DNA of 64,000 bases from positions 1,116,001 to 1,180,000 of the forward strand of contig CAUVYA020000002.1 of the NCBI GenBank assembly GCA_963556045.3, read 5' to 3'. Of the stretch, positions 34,742 through 42,826 are shown piece after piece (position 1 is the stretch's first letter; the number at the start of each line of letters is the position of its first letter). The notes beneath the pieces were generated by a model, which searched no databases, was not told where the DNA came from, and saw only the letters and a program-made list of their open reading frames with translations. The DNA is from UBA4781 sp963556045. GTDB lineage: Bacteria > Chloroflexota > Anaerolineae > Anaerolineales > Anaerolineaceae. A program made the translations under genes and the position numbers.

Positions 34742-36313
34742 CTATGCGAGAATTCCAAACCCGCCCAGAACGATGGCAGCCACGAAGACAATGCCCATAA
34801 GCAAATTGCTCTTCACACCCTTGCGGGTAGCTGCGAAGATTGCTAGCGTGATGCCAAGTGAAAGCAATCCCGGCATGATGCTGTCAATAAGGGGTTGGAT
34901 CGCAACGGATACACCCTCAGCGGATGCGTAGGTAATGGGTGTTGTGATGTTAACCCAGGTTCCTACCAGACCACCGATAGCCATCAAACCCATAATATTG
35001 GCGCCTTCGATGAGACGCGTCAGGCTGCTCTGATCCAAACGTTCAAATAATGTGTCACCAAGCTGGAAACCGGCGTCGGTTGTGATCTTGCGCACCCATA
35101 GATGCAATGCAAGCAGAACCACGAAGAAGAGAATAGGACCGAACACATTTCCACTGAGCGCCAGAGAAGCGGCGATACCAGCCATAATGGGGCGCGCGGT
35201 TCCATGGAACAGGGGATCGGCAATACCGGCTAATGGACCCATCAGGCTTGCTTTTACAGACTGGATCATCTTGTCATCAACACTCGCGGGGTCTTCCGCT
35301 TTCTTGGCTTCCAGTTCGGCTACCAGTGCGTACACCGGACCGGCAACCCACGGATGGGTATTGAAGAAAGCCAATTGGCGATGGAGTGCTTTACCAAGTT
35401 CATCGGTCTTGCCATACAGGTTCTTGAGGAAGGGCAGCAAGCCCCAGCAGAAACCAAGACCCTGCATACGGTCGAAGCTGAATGCTGACTGGAGCGCAAA
35501 TGAACGCCAGTAGATCTGCTTCTGGAATTTTCTGGGAACGCGTGATTCAACCTTTTTATCTGACTTTTTGAGGAGCTGTAAACCGCCATTGCGGTATATC
35601 AGGATGGCGGCGACCAACAGCCCTGCCAGTGCCACACCCAGAACACCCATCTTCAGGTAGGCAGCCAGTAAGAAACCGATAAAGAAGTAGGGCATGAGCT
35701 GAGTGGTTGCGACACTATCCAGCAGAAGAGCGAAACCGAAAGCAGGCAGGATATTGCCGGCTGCGCCGATGCCAGCCTGCAGGAATGGCGGGATGCCGTT
35801 CATGATACCTTCCACCGCGGCAGAACCGAATGCAAGCACCACGAAAGTGGGGATGAAGTTTGCCAGGAAGTGGAACAGGTTGCCAAGGTGCACCATAGCT
35901 GCGACACCATTGGCATTATTCTTTTCAGCGTAGTGCTCAGCGCCGCTCACGAAGATGGTGCTGGCTGCTTTTGCGATCAGCTGGAAGAATGAACCCAGGA
36001 TCGCTGCGGTCAGCGCCAGAACCAGTGCTTCTTCTGTTGAAAGACCGGCTGAGATGGCGAATGCCACACCCAGGATCGAGCCAACTGCACCGTTCGGTCC
36101 AACTCCGCCACCGATCTCGAGTACACCCATCATGGCTAATTCAATGGTTGCACCCACTACCAGACCGGTCTGCAGGTCGCCCATGATCAAACCGGCGACG
36201 GTGCCAGCAATAATAGGTCGTTCCAGATACAGTTCGCCCATGAAACGGCGTGAGAAGTATGTAAAGCCTGCCCAAAAAGCAAGAAGGAAGGCAGTTCCAA
36301 ATGATATTTCCAT
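34742..36313 (-). CDS. PTS mannose-family EIIC-EIID fusion
   Basis: 523 residues from ATG 36313, with GGAGG five bases upstream. Residues 1 to about 255 are EIIC (PIIAGTVAGLIMGDLQTGLVVGA family signature region, many helices). After a basic linker (KKSDKKVESRVPRKF), residues about 265-523 are EIID (RSFALQSAFSFDRMQGLGF, GPLAGIADPLFHGTARPIMA). In most bacteria IIC and IID are separate chains, so the fusion is notable. It forms the sugar channel, probably for GlcNAc or GalNAc, given the NagA and SIS genes. Confidence 0.88.
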   Translation of the reverse strand: MEISFGTAFLLAFWAGFTYFSRRFMGELYLERPIIAGTVAGLIMGDLQTGLVVGATIELAMMGVLEIGGGVGPNGAVGSILGVAFAISAGLSTEEALVLALTAAILGSFFQLIAKAASTIFVSGAEHYAEKNNANGVAAMVHLGNLFHFLANFIPTFVVLAFGSAAVEGIMNGIPPFLQAGIGAAGNILPAFGFALLLDSVATTQLMPYFFIGFLLAAYLKMGVLGVALAGLLVAAILIYRNGGLQLLKKSDKKVESRVPRKFQKQIYWRSFALQSAFSFDRMQGLGFCWGLLPFLKNLYGKTDELGKALHRQLAFFNTHPWVAGPVYALVAELEAKKAEDPASVDDKMIQSVKASLMGPLAGIADPLFHGTARPIMAGIAASLALSGNVFGPILFFVVLLALHLWVRKITTDAGFQLGDTLFERLDQSSLTRLIEGANIMGLMAIGGLVGTWVNITTPITYASAEGVSVAIQPLIDSIMPGLLSLGITLAIFAATRKGVKSNLLMGIVFVAAIVLGGFGILA

Positions 36314-36396
36314 TTTTTCCTCCAATTATTTTAATAAATCACAGTGAACCAAAAAGAATCTTTCGATACACACCTCCTTTAAGGATAATCATGCGG

Positions 36397-37191
36397 TTAT
36401 ACATCCACGGTTATTACGTTGACACCCTGCTCCCGAAAAGCATCCAAAACTGCCCGAGGAGCCAGGGAGGTCGTGATCAACGTTTCGACATAATCAATGG
36501 GGACAAGGACACGTTTTGCCTTAAAACCGATCTTGGTATGATCAGCCACAACAATTGCCTTTTTATTCGCTTCCAGAACAACAGAATCACAACCGATGAT
36601 GCTGGGGTCATTATCATTCGTCACTCCATAGAGAGGATGAATTCCGCGGCAGCCGATAATGATCTTATTAAAATGAATATTCTTGATGGTCTCATGGCTG
36701 AAGATATAGGAGAGCGCCATTTCATCCTTGCGCAGTACTCCACCCAGTACGATCACTCTTAGACCCGGGGATTTCCCCAGCTCAGCCGCAATGATCAGGG
36801 AGTTGGTCACAACAGTCAATTCGAGGTGTGCTGCCAGCTGCTGCGCCAGGAAATACATGGTTGACCCGGCAGATAGATAGATGACCTCACCCTGCTGAAT
36901 CTGCCCGGCAGTGAAACGACTCAATACCTGTTTTTCATCGCTGCGCACATTCACCCGTGACAGCAGGTCCGGTTCGAGGCTTTTTTGGGGTCGAAAATTG
37001 GAAATGGCGCCGCCATGTGTGCGCTCGACCATCCCTATCCTCTCCATCTCGTTGAGATCACGGCGGATGGTGACATGCGAAACGTCAAACAAAGCAGCCA
37101 GTTCATCCACATTGACCACGGTCTGATTGCGAATGATATCCTGGATTTTCAACTGCCGTTCTTCTTTATAGATCGCTACTGCTCGTTTCAT
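36397..37191 (-). CDS. DeoR-family transcriptional regulator of the PTS operon
   Basis: 264 residues. The N-terminal winged helix is VVNVDELAALFDVSHVTIRRDL with the HGGAIS turn; the C-terminal sugar-phosphate-binding DeoRC domain has YLSAGSTMYFLAQQL, VVLGGVL-like and VVADHTKIGFKA segments. It lies directly upstream of the EIIC-EIID gene on the same strand and probably represses this operon until an amino-sugar phosphate binds. Divergent from a second DeoR gene. Confidence 0.9.
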   Translation of the reverse strand: MKRAVAIYKEERQLKIQDIIRNQTVVNVDELAALFDVSHVTIRRDLNEMERIGMVERTHGGAISNFRPQKSLEPDLLSRVNVRSDEKQVLSRFTAGQIQQGEVIYLSAGSTMYFLAQQLAAHLELTVVTNSLIIAAELGKSPGLRVIVLGGVLRKDEMALSYIFSHETIKNIHFNKIIIGCRGIHPLYGVTNDNDPSIIGCDSVVLEANKKAIVVADHTKIGFKAKRVLVPIDYVETLITTSLAPRAVLDAFREQGVNVITVDV

Positions 37192-37224
37192 GGATCATTA
37201 CATCCTTTATCATTTCTTTTGATT

Positions 37225-37383
37225 CTATTAAATCACAAAAGAGCACTTTCGAGCAATTATTAAATCAATTATTGTCCTGTAAACGGTTATTATCAATAAT
37301 TCGTTCACAATCGTTCAATATATTCACATAATACGATCTTTTTTGCGTCTTTTGGATGCTTTTTCGCACAACCATGCTATAAT
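37225..37383. promoter_or_regulatory. Divergent DeoR/DeoR control region
   Basis: AT-rich 230-base gap between two divergent DeoR genes. It holds a direct repeat CGTTCA-CAAT-CGTTCA (about 37302-37317) and a related TTTCGAGCAATTATT site near 37247, both plausible DeoR boxes. An extended -10 (TGCTATAAT, 37375-37383) fits the plus-strand regulator. Assignments are by eye. Confidence 0.45.
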
Positions 37384-37421
37384 TTTTCTATTATCAAATA
37401 AATAGAATCACACCGATACCC

Positions 37422-38204
37422 ATGAATAAGAACGATAATCTCTCTAAGGTAGAACGCAGACAGAAGATCCAGCAGATGGTGGAAGCCCAGGGTCGTGTGC
37501 TGGTTGAGGATATCTGCGCAGCATACGATATCAGCAAAGCCACCGCACGCCGTGATCTGGACGATCTGGCAGAACAGCAGCAGATCGTCCGCTTTCATGG
37601 GGGCGCTTTACGAAAGAATAGTGCGGTTACCGAATCGGATATCCCGGTACACCAGCGCAATAACGAACAAACCGAAGCCAAAATCCGCATTGGCGCACGC
37701 GCAGCAGAATTGATTAAAGACGGTGATACCATCTTTCTGGCAAGCGGCTCCACCGTGCTGGAAGTAGCCAAACACCTGCACGGGAAGAAGATCAACGTGC
37801 TCACCAACTCGCTGCTGGTGATGAATGAACTGTGGGCAGATGAATCCATCGAGGTCATTTCCACCGGCGGCATTCTGCGCCGCAGCGAGCTGTCGTTCAT
37901 CGGTCACATCTCAGAGAAATCGCTGGAAGAGATCTGCGCCGATAAGGTATTCCTCGGAACCTTCTCCATCCACCCTTCCACCGGGCTTACGCATAATTAT
38001 CTGCCCGAGATCATGACCGACCGTGCTATCATCAACATCGGCAGGCAGGTCATCGTGGTGGCAGACCACACCAAATTCAACCGCAGCGCCTCTGCCTTTC
38101 TGGTTTCGCTGGCAAAAGTGAATATACTGGTAACCGATGCTGCTGCACCGCCCAAAGTTGTAGACCAGATCGAAAAAAGCGGTGTGCAGGTTATTCTGGC
38201 ATAG
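37422..38204 (+). CDS. DeoR-family transcriptional regulator paired with intact nagA
   Basis: 260 residues. Winged helix VLVEDICAAYDISKATARRDLDD, then DeoRC domain with FLASGSTVLEVAKHL, VISTGGILRRSELSF and VVADHTKFNRSA. It is followed after 18 bases by nagA, so the two form an operon. Similar in layout to the minus-strand DeoR protein but clearly diverged in sequence, so the two probably answer to related but distinct sugar phosphates. Confidence 0.9.
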   Translation: MNKNDNLSKVERRQKIQQMVEAQGRVLVEDICAAYDISKATARRDLDDLAEQQQIVRFHGGALRKNSAVTESDIPVHQRNNEQTEAKIRIGARAAELIKDGDTIFLASGSTVLEVAKHLHGKKINVLTNSLLVMNELWADESIEVISTGGILRRSELSFIGHISEKSLEEICADKVFLGTFSIHPSTGLTHNYLPEIMTDRAIINIGRQVIVVADHTKFNRSASAFLVSLAKVNILVTDAAAPPKVVDQIEKSGVQVILA

Positions 38205-38222
38205 CCCGATGGTTAAGTATCC

Positions 38223-39362
38223 ATGAGATACGCGATCCGTGGCGGAAACCTGATCACCCCGCGGGGTATTATCCCCAACCAACAGCTCATCATTGAGAAT
38301 AATAAGATCGCTACTATCCTCAACAAACAGGATGACATAGTCATCTCAGAAGTAGTGGATGCCGAAGGATTGTTTATCGCTCCTGGCTACATCGACATCC
38401 ATGTGCACGGTGCAGGAGGCAAGGACCTGACTGTGGATGGCATAGCTGCACTGCCCATCATGAGCAATGAACTGGCACGGCATGGCGTTACCTCCTTCTG
38501 CCCGACCAGCATGGCTTTTTCTCTGCAAGAGGGAAAAGCTCTGCTTGCTGAATATCGTTCACGACGCCCCACCTGTGAAGGGGCGCAGCCGCTGGGGCTG
38601 CACCTGGAGGGTCCCTACTTGAACCCACTGTATCCCGGCGGGAATGACACCAGTCTACTGCGCCACCCCGATCCACACGAATATCGAAGTTGGCGATCAG
38701 ACAGCGTTCGATTGGTCACCATCGCCCCCGAACTACCTGGCGCACTAGCGTGCATTCGCACACTCACCGGGCGGGATATTAACTGCGCCCTAGGGCACAG
38801 CCAATGCAGATACGAACGGGCGCTGGCAGCGCAAAGCGCGGGCGCCAACCAGACCACTCATTTGTTCAACTGTATGACAGGGCTCCACCACCGCCAGCCG
38901 GGGCTAGCAGGCGCTACCTTGCTCAATGAAGGGATATCAGCCCAGTTGATCTGCGATCCGCACCTGCTGCACCCCACCGTCGTACGCATGGTGGTGGAAT
39001 TGAAGGGTTGGCAGGGCATCATCCTGGTCAGCGATGCAGAGGCGGCATGCGGTCTGCGGGATGGGGAGCACAGCTTACACGGGCGCATAACTCATATAAA
39101 GAATGGCATCGCCTATCGTTCGGATGGCTCCTTCGCTTACAGCACACTGACACTCGATCAGGCAGTGCGCAACCTTGTGCAATACACAGGACTACCCTTG
39201 TGGCAAGCAGCGCTAGCAGCCTCTTATAATCCTTCTAATACTCTGGGGCTATACCCCCACAAGGGCAGTCTGATGCCCGGCGTAGACGCTGACCTGATCC
39301 TGTTGGATGAAGGGGGAAACCTTCAAAAAACAATTATCGCAGGAAAAATTTATGAATATTGA
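38223..39362 (+). CDS. nagA: N-acetylglucosamine-6-phosphate deacetylase (intact copy)
   Basis: 379 residues, the usual NagA length. Metal and catalytic segments are present: APGYIDIHVHG, LHLEGPYLNP (Glu), ALGHSQC (His), THLFNCMTGLHHR (His) and the catalytic Asp in ILVSDAEAACG. It removes acetate from GlcNAc-6-P (or GalNAc-6-P). It could compensate for the disrupted copy in the PTS operon on the opposite strand, though it is a paralogue and not a duplicate. Confidence 0.92.
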   Translation: MRYAIRGGNLITPRGIIPNQQLIIENNKIATILNKQDDIVISEVVDAEGLFIAPGYIDIHVHGAGGKDLTVDGIAALPIMSNELARHGVTSFCPTSMAFSLQEGKALLAEYRSRRPTCEGAQPLGLHLEGPYLNPLYPGGNDTSLLRHPDPHEYRSWRSDSVRLVTIAPELPGALACIRTLTGRDINCALGHSQCRYERALAAQSAGANQTTHLFNCMTGLHHRQPGLAGATLLNEGISAQLICDPHLLHPTVVRMVVELKGWQGIILVSDAEAACGLRDGEHSLHGRITHIKNGIAYRSDGSFAYSTLTLDQAVRNLVQYTGLPLWQAALAASYNPSNTLGLYPHKGSLMPGVDADLILLDEGGNLQKTIIAGKIYEY

Positions 39363-39377
39363 GATTTAAAACAAAAA

Positions 39378-39449
39378 TGAGCGCGAAGAGGATCGAACTC
39401 TTAACCAATGGCTTAAAAGGCCACTGCTCTACCATTGAGCTACGCGCCC
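39378..39449 (-). tRNA. tRNA-Lys (anticodon TTT)
   Basis: 72 bases on the minus strand fold as a full cloverleaf: acceptor GGGCGCG/CGCGCTC, D arm GCTC/GAGC, anticodon arm with loop CTTTTAA, T arm AAGAG-TTCGATC-CTCTT, discriminator A. CCA is not encoded. Confidence 0.93.
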
Positions 39450-39459
39450 GAAGACAGAT

Positions 39460-39488
39460 ATTTTAACATGCCCTGGCGCATGCGTCAA
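39460..39488 (-). promoter_or_regulatory. Promoter of tRNA-Lys(TTT)
   Basis: On the minus strand TTGACG (39483-39488), 17-base spacer, TAAAAT (39460-39465), ending 10 bases before the tRNA. Confidence 0.7.
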
Positions 39489-39525
39489 CGAATTGGTTTT
39501 ATTGGTTTTTATTAATACGGGGATC

Positions 39526-39819
39526 TTATTCTGTCTGCGAAAGATGGGGTTTGCTGTGGGGCTGCTCTGTTTTTTCGGAAGTGCGTTTGTGCGTTTTCCA
39601 GCGCTCACTCATCGGGTTGAAAAGGATATTGATCTGGTTGACAGCTTCGTGGTCATATTCGCGTTTGCCGCAGATGTCGCACACCCAGGCAGGGAAATCG
39701 GGTACGGTGATCAATTCGCCGTGCAGCCAGGTGAAATACGTGACGGTAGTCTTGTGCATCTGCCCGATATTGCACTCGCTACAGGGGATCATACTTTGTG
39801 GTTCGCTATACGTTCGCAA
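39526..39819 (-). CDS. YgiT-type zinc-finger protein (MqsA N-terminal domain-like)
   Basis: 97 residues from TTG 39819 (AGAGGG upstream). Two CxxC pairs (PCSEC and VCDICG) about 32 residues apart make the YgiT-type zinc finger that heads MqsA antitoxins. There is no helix-turn-helix domain and no toxin gene (MqsR or DUF4258 type) next to it. The Lys/Ser/Thr/His-rich C terminus is probably disordered. Either a remnant or a free-standing member of the family. Confidence 0.65.
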   Translation of the reverse strand: MRTYSEPQSMIPCSECNIGQMHKTTVTYFTWLHGELITVPDFPAWVCDICGKREYDHEAVNQINILFNPMSERWKTHKRTSEKTEQPHSKPHLSQTE

Positions 39820-39943
39820 CTTGTGCCCTCTGAATAGAATAGATTGCTGATACGATGGTCAAAATTATATCACTTTTGTACATTAATTAAAAAAACGGCG
39901 CCTCATTCGCAGTACCGTTCTTTACTGCTGGTAAAAAACATGT

Positions 39944-40224
39944 CTACTCGGTATACTGCACCGAGACCGAATCCACGATCCCAACAATGACCGAGATGAC
40001 ACACGCATCCGGATTGTTCATCACCTGGCGCGCGCCGCTGCCTTCCCGCAGTACCAGCACGGTATCCCCGATACCGGCATGGCTGTTATCCAGCGCCAGA
40101 AAATCACCGCCTTCTTTTTCATCCGGCATGTGCAGGGGCTCCACCACCAGCAATTTACGGTCTTTGTATAGTGCGGGTGGCTGATGGTCGTGACGACCGT
40201 TCCGACTACTTTGCCAACGATCAT
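39944..40224 (-). pseudogene. Microcompartment pentamer shell protein (BMC-P, EutN/CcmL), one frameshift
   Basis: The N terminus is read in one frame (MIVGKVVGTVVTTISHP). The rest (LYKDRKLLVVEPLHMP, SHAGIGDTVLVLREGSGARQ, VISVIVGIVDSV) is in another. A single missing base at about 40172-40176 explains it; the restored protein is about 94 residues, normal for a BMC-P vertex protein. Last gene of the shell operon. A sequence error is as likely as decay. Confidence 0.75.
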
Positions 40225-40236
40225 TGTTTTCCTCTT

Positions 40237-40558
40237 CTAGGTATAACTGTTCCAGCCATCTTTGAGGGTGAAATCAAACTCGCCATCCGGTTTGACCTCC
40301 AGTTCATCCACAATGCCTACCAGCGCCAGGTCAACCGGGACGAATTTGACATCGGGCATGGCTAAAGCAGCTTCCCGTGAACGCACCATCACACACAGGT
40401 CGTCAATACCAGCCTGGACCACATCCACAGCTACCTGCAGCGCTCCCGCCGGTTCGCAGGTGCTTGTTTAAAGGCTGCACGATCAGGAGCTTCAATCCTT
40501 CCAGATCCTGGTATTTCAGCGTGCAAACCGCAGTGCCCCTCACTCGTCCGAAAAGCAT
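40237..40558 (-). pseudogene. Microcompartment pentamer shell protein (BMC-P), one frameshift
   Basis: From ATG 40558 the first frame reads MLFGRVRGTAVCTLKYQDLE and LLIVQPLN, standard EutN/CcmL. The second frame carries LQVAVDVVQAGIDDL, MPDVKFVPVDLALVGIVDEL to the stop at 40237. The shift lies in the GC-rich GGCGGG run at 40447-40453. The restored length is about 107 residues. The start lies 2 bases from the stop of the preceding gene. Confidence 0.75.
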
Positions 40559-40560
40559 GC

Positions 40561-40940
40561 TCAGCCAAGCCCCAGGTCTTTTGCCACACGCTCAATGACC
40601 GCATCCAGCATGGTGCCATCCACACTGCTGCCCAGGCGCGCTTTGACCGTCTCGCGCACTCTGGTTTTGATGATCGCCACACGTCGCGCGCTGTCCGCCG
40701 CAACGGCGTGGAGCCGCGGAGGGATGGGTTGCGGTCACAGCTCTTCGAGGGCGTGTTGATATAGGGACGGATGGGCGCTGCCGGGGGAGCGTCCTGCGCC
40801 TGCACCATCTTCATCTCCAGCCGCCTGGCTTTTTCGTACGCCAGATCGGTCATGACGATATCATCCGTCAGGGTGATGGTCATGATGCCCTGCCGATGAA
40901 GATCTTCAACGTCCCGTTCTGTGTAAAATGTTTTCGCCAT
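40561..40940 (-). pseudogene. EutQ-N-like microcompartment accessory protein, frameshifted
   Basis: The N terminus (MAKTFYTERDVEDLHRQGI, VMTDLAYEKARRLEMKMV) resembles the leading segment of EutQ and other shell-associated proteins. A Pro/Ala-rich linker follows. The natural C terminus is in another frame: VAIIKTRVRETVKARLGSSV then DGTMLDAVIERVAKDLGLG, an amphipathic helix, ending at 40561. The shift falls between about 40690 and 40760. Without it the first frame runs on to 40431 as unrelated Arg/Ser-rich sequence. Probably a linker or cargo-adaptor protein; no cupin domain of full EutQ is present. Confidence 0.6.
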
Positions 40941-40958
40941 AAAAACCTCCCGGTACTG

Positions 40959-41582
40959 TTACGACTTTCCTTCCAGATTTTCCAGCGATTTGATCGCTGC
41001 ATCTCTGGCGGTGACGATCTCTGCTTCCGTGCCGGAGAGCCACATACGACCAAAACGACCCACGCTGGAAACATGCACGATCTTGATGTTGGCACGTTTT
41101 TCTGCTTCATTGCAGGCGTAATTGATATAGGCTGCCGGAGCGCATTCCAGCACCAGCATGGTCTCACCCGGCACCAGCATGCTGCCGCGGCGGAAACGAT
41201 TCAAGAGCTGCGCCTGATAGGAATCGATCCTGGTGATCACCTGTACCGATGCGATCTCCGGTTTTACACGGTCTTCTTTTTTCAGACCAAGCCGGTCCAG
41301 AACCACATGCCCTGCTTCGATCACGGCTGCCTGGTTCATGGAATGCACCTCGAACATGCCGAATTCGCGTTCCACGATCTGGGCGCCTGGTTTGGCTTCG
41401 GTCGCTTTTACCGCGATATCCACCGTGCGAAAGACCTCGTTGCCGGGTGCCATTTCGATGTACAGAGAAGCCATCCCTTCCGTGGGAAGGTCGCCCTGTG
41501 TTACGGTGCCGATGAAAGCGGCATACTGGGCTTGCATACGATCCAGCAAGCAGTAGCATCTTAATTGAAAATTATCTGCCAT
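40959..41582 (-). CDS. Trimeric tandem-domain shell protein (BMC-T)
   Basis: 207 residues from ATG 41582 (AAGAGG upstream), overlapping the eutJ stop by 11 bases. It contains two BMC domains in tandem: the first around residues 25-110 (IEMAPGNEVFRTVDIAVKAT, SMNQAAVIEAGHVVLDRLGL), the second around 115-205 (SVQVITRIDSYQAQLLNRFR, YACNEAEKRANIKIVHVSSV). Such proteins form pseudohexameric trimers, some with a gated central pore for large metabolites or cofactors. Confidence 0.83.
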   Translation of the reverse strand: MADNFQLRCYCLLDRMQAQYAAFIGTVTQGDLPTEGMASLYIEMAPGNEVFRTVDIAVKATEAKPGAQIVEREFGMFEVHSMNQAAVIEAGHVVLDRLGLKKEDRVKPEIASVQVITRIDSYQAQLLNRFRRGSMLVPGETMLVLECAPAAYINYACNEAEKRANIKIVHVSSVGRFGRMWLSGTEAEIVTARDAAIKSLENLEGKS

Positions 41583-42456
41583 ATTCAACCTCTTTTTCTG
41601 CAGCCACCTGTGCATGATGCATTGCGATCCCGATGGGGGTAACAAAGAGTGGTTTCTCGGGTGCGCTGGTTCGGATGCCGGTGTACTGCTGGACCACATC
41701 CGCCATGCCGGGGAAACAAACCGCCCCGCCGACCAGAGAAATATTATCGATCGTTCTACCATTCACGTGGCGGGAGACGATGCTGCCCACCTTTTCCATG
41801 ACGGGTTTTACGACCGGGAAGAGCATCTTCTGCATGGACTGCGTTTTCTTGAGCTCTTCCGCTTCCTCGAAACTGATATCACGCGCGCCGGCGATCACCA
41901 GTGAAAAATGAGTACCACCGGTGGCTTCATCAGCCGAGTAAACCACCCTGCCATCATCTACCAGCGCAATGCCGGTGGTGCCGCCGCCCACATCCACAAT
42001 GGCGCCGTTCTGAACGCCCAGCAGATTATTGGCTGCGCTTGGTTCATCCACCAACCCGACACAATCCAATCCTGCCGCTTCCACCACATTGGCGGTCGCT
42101 CGCACTTCCGCCTGCGGCACTCCCGGAGGAAAGGAACTGGCTGCTTCTGTTAATGTTCTACCGATGCGCGCTTCCACGCGCTCTTTCATCCCCTTCAGGC
42201 GGTCAACCGCTCCAAAATAGTCAACCACCAGACCGTCTCTTACCACCTGGGCAAATTGATACTCGCCAGCGACCGGCTGCAAATTTTTATCGAGCACGAC
42301 CAATACCAGATAAGCCGTACCCAGATCAGCGCCTACGTACAATGGTCCTTCATCGACAGGCGCTGGCGAGGTATTTTGCATCTGACTCGGCAAAATGACT
42401 TGTTCAGCACGCGTCAGGTAATCTGTGAGATCAAACTCACCTGCTTTGCCCAGCAC
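41572..42456 (-). CDS. eutJ: EutJ-like Hsp70-fold protein of the microcompartment
   Basis: 294 residues. Actin/Hsp70 ATPase signature segments are present: YVGADLGTAYLVL (phosphate 1), VDVGGGTTGIALV (phosphate 2) and SLVGGAVCFPGM (adenosine motif). It lacks the substrate-binding domain of DnaK, as EutJ does. GTG start at 42456. EutJ proteins are thought to assist folding or assembly of microcompartment components. Confidence 0.86.
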   Translation of the reverse strand: MLGKAGEFDLTDYLTRAEQVILPSQMQNTSPAPVDEGPLYVGADLGTAYLVLVVLDKNLQPVAGEYQFAQVVRDGLVVDYFGAVDRLKGMKERVEARIGRTLTEAASSFPPGVPQAEVRATANVVEAAGLDCVGLVDEPSAANNLLGVQNGAIVDVGGGTTGIALVDDGRVVYSADEATGGTHFSLVIAGARDISFEEAEELKKTQSMQKMLFPVVKPVMEKVGSIVSRHVNGRTIDNISLVGGAVCFPGMADVVQQYTGIRTSAPEKPLFVTPIGIAMHHAQVAAEKEVEYGR

Positions 42457-42478
42457 GGTAATCTACTTTGACTCGCTG

Positions 42479-42805
42479 CTATTTCGCGGAAGGTGTTCGA
42501 CCGCTAATGCTGCCTTTTTCCTTTTGCGGCAGGATCATTTCGACATCGCTATGGGGTCGAGGAATGACGTGCACGGAAACCAATTCGCCAACACGCTTTG
42601 CAGCGGCGGCACCGGCATCCGTAGCGGCTTTCACCGCACCCACATCACCGCGCACCATAACTGTCACGAAGCCGCCACCGACATACTCAGAACCGATGAG
42701 GACTACGTTTGCGGCTTTGACCATCGCATCCGCCGCCTCGATTGAGCCGACCAGACCCTTGGTCTCTACCATGCCTAACGCGATTAATTCAGGATTTACT
42801 GCCAT
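42479..42805 (-). CDS. Hexameric shell protein (BMC-H, PduA/EutM-like)
   Basis: 108 residues. The canonical single BMC domain is ALGMVETKGLVGSIEAADAM, YVGGGFVTVMVRGDVGAVKA and VHVIPRPHSDVE, followed by a short charged tail (PQKEKGSISGRTPSAK). It forms the hexagonal tiles of the shell facet. It is the only BMC-H in the operon. AGGAATAAATC precedes the ATG. Confidence 0.93.
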   Translation of the reverse strand: MAVNPELIALGMVETKGLVGSIEAADAMVKAANVVLIGSEYVGGGFVTVMVRGDVGAVKAATDAGAAAAKRVGELVSVHVIPRPHSDVEMILPQKEKGSISGRTPSAK

Positions 42806-42826
42806 GATTTATTCCTTTCTTCTTTT

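Noticed and set aside
40896..41564. 222-codon plus-strand open frame over the BMC-T gene
   Set aside because: Antisense to a clear tandem BMC protein; no recognisable domain.
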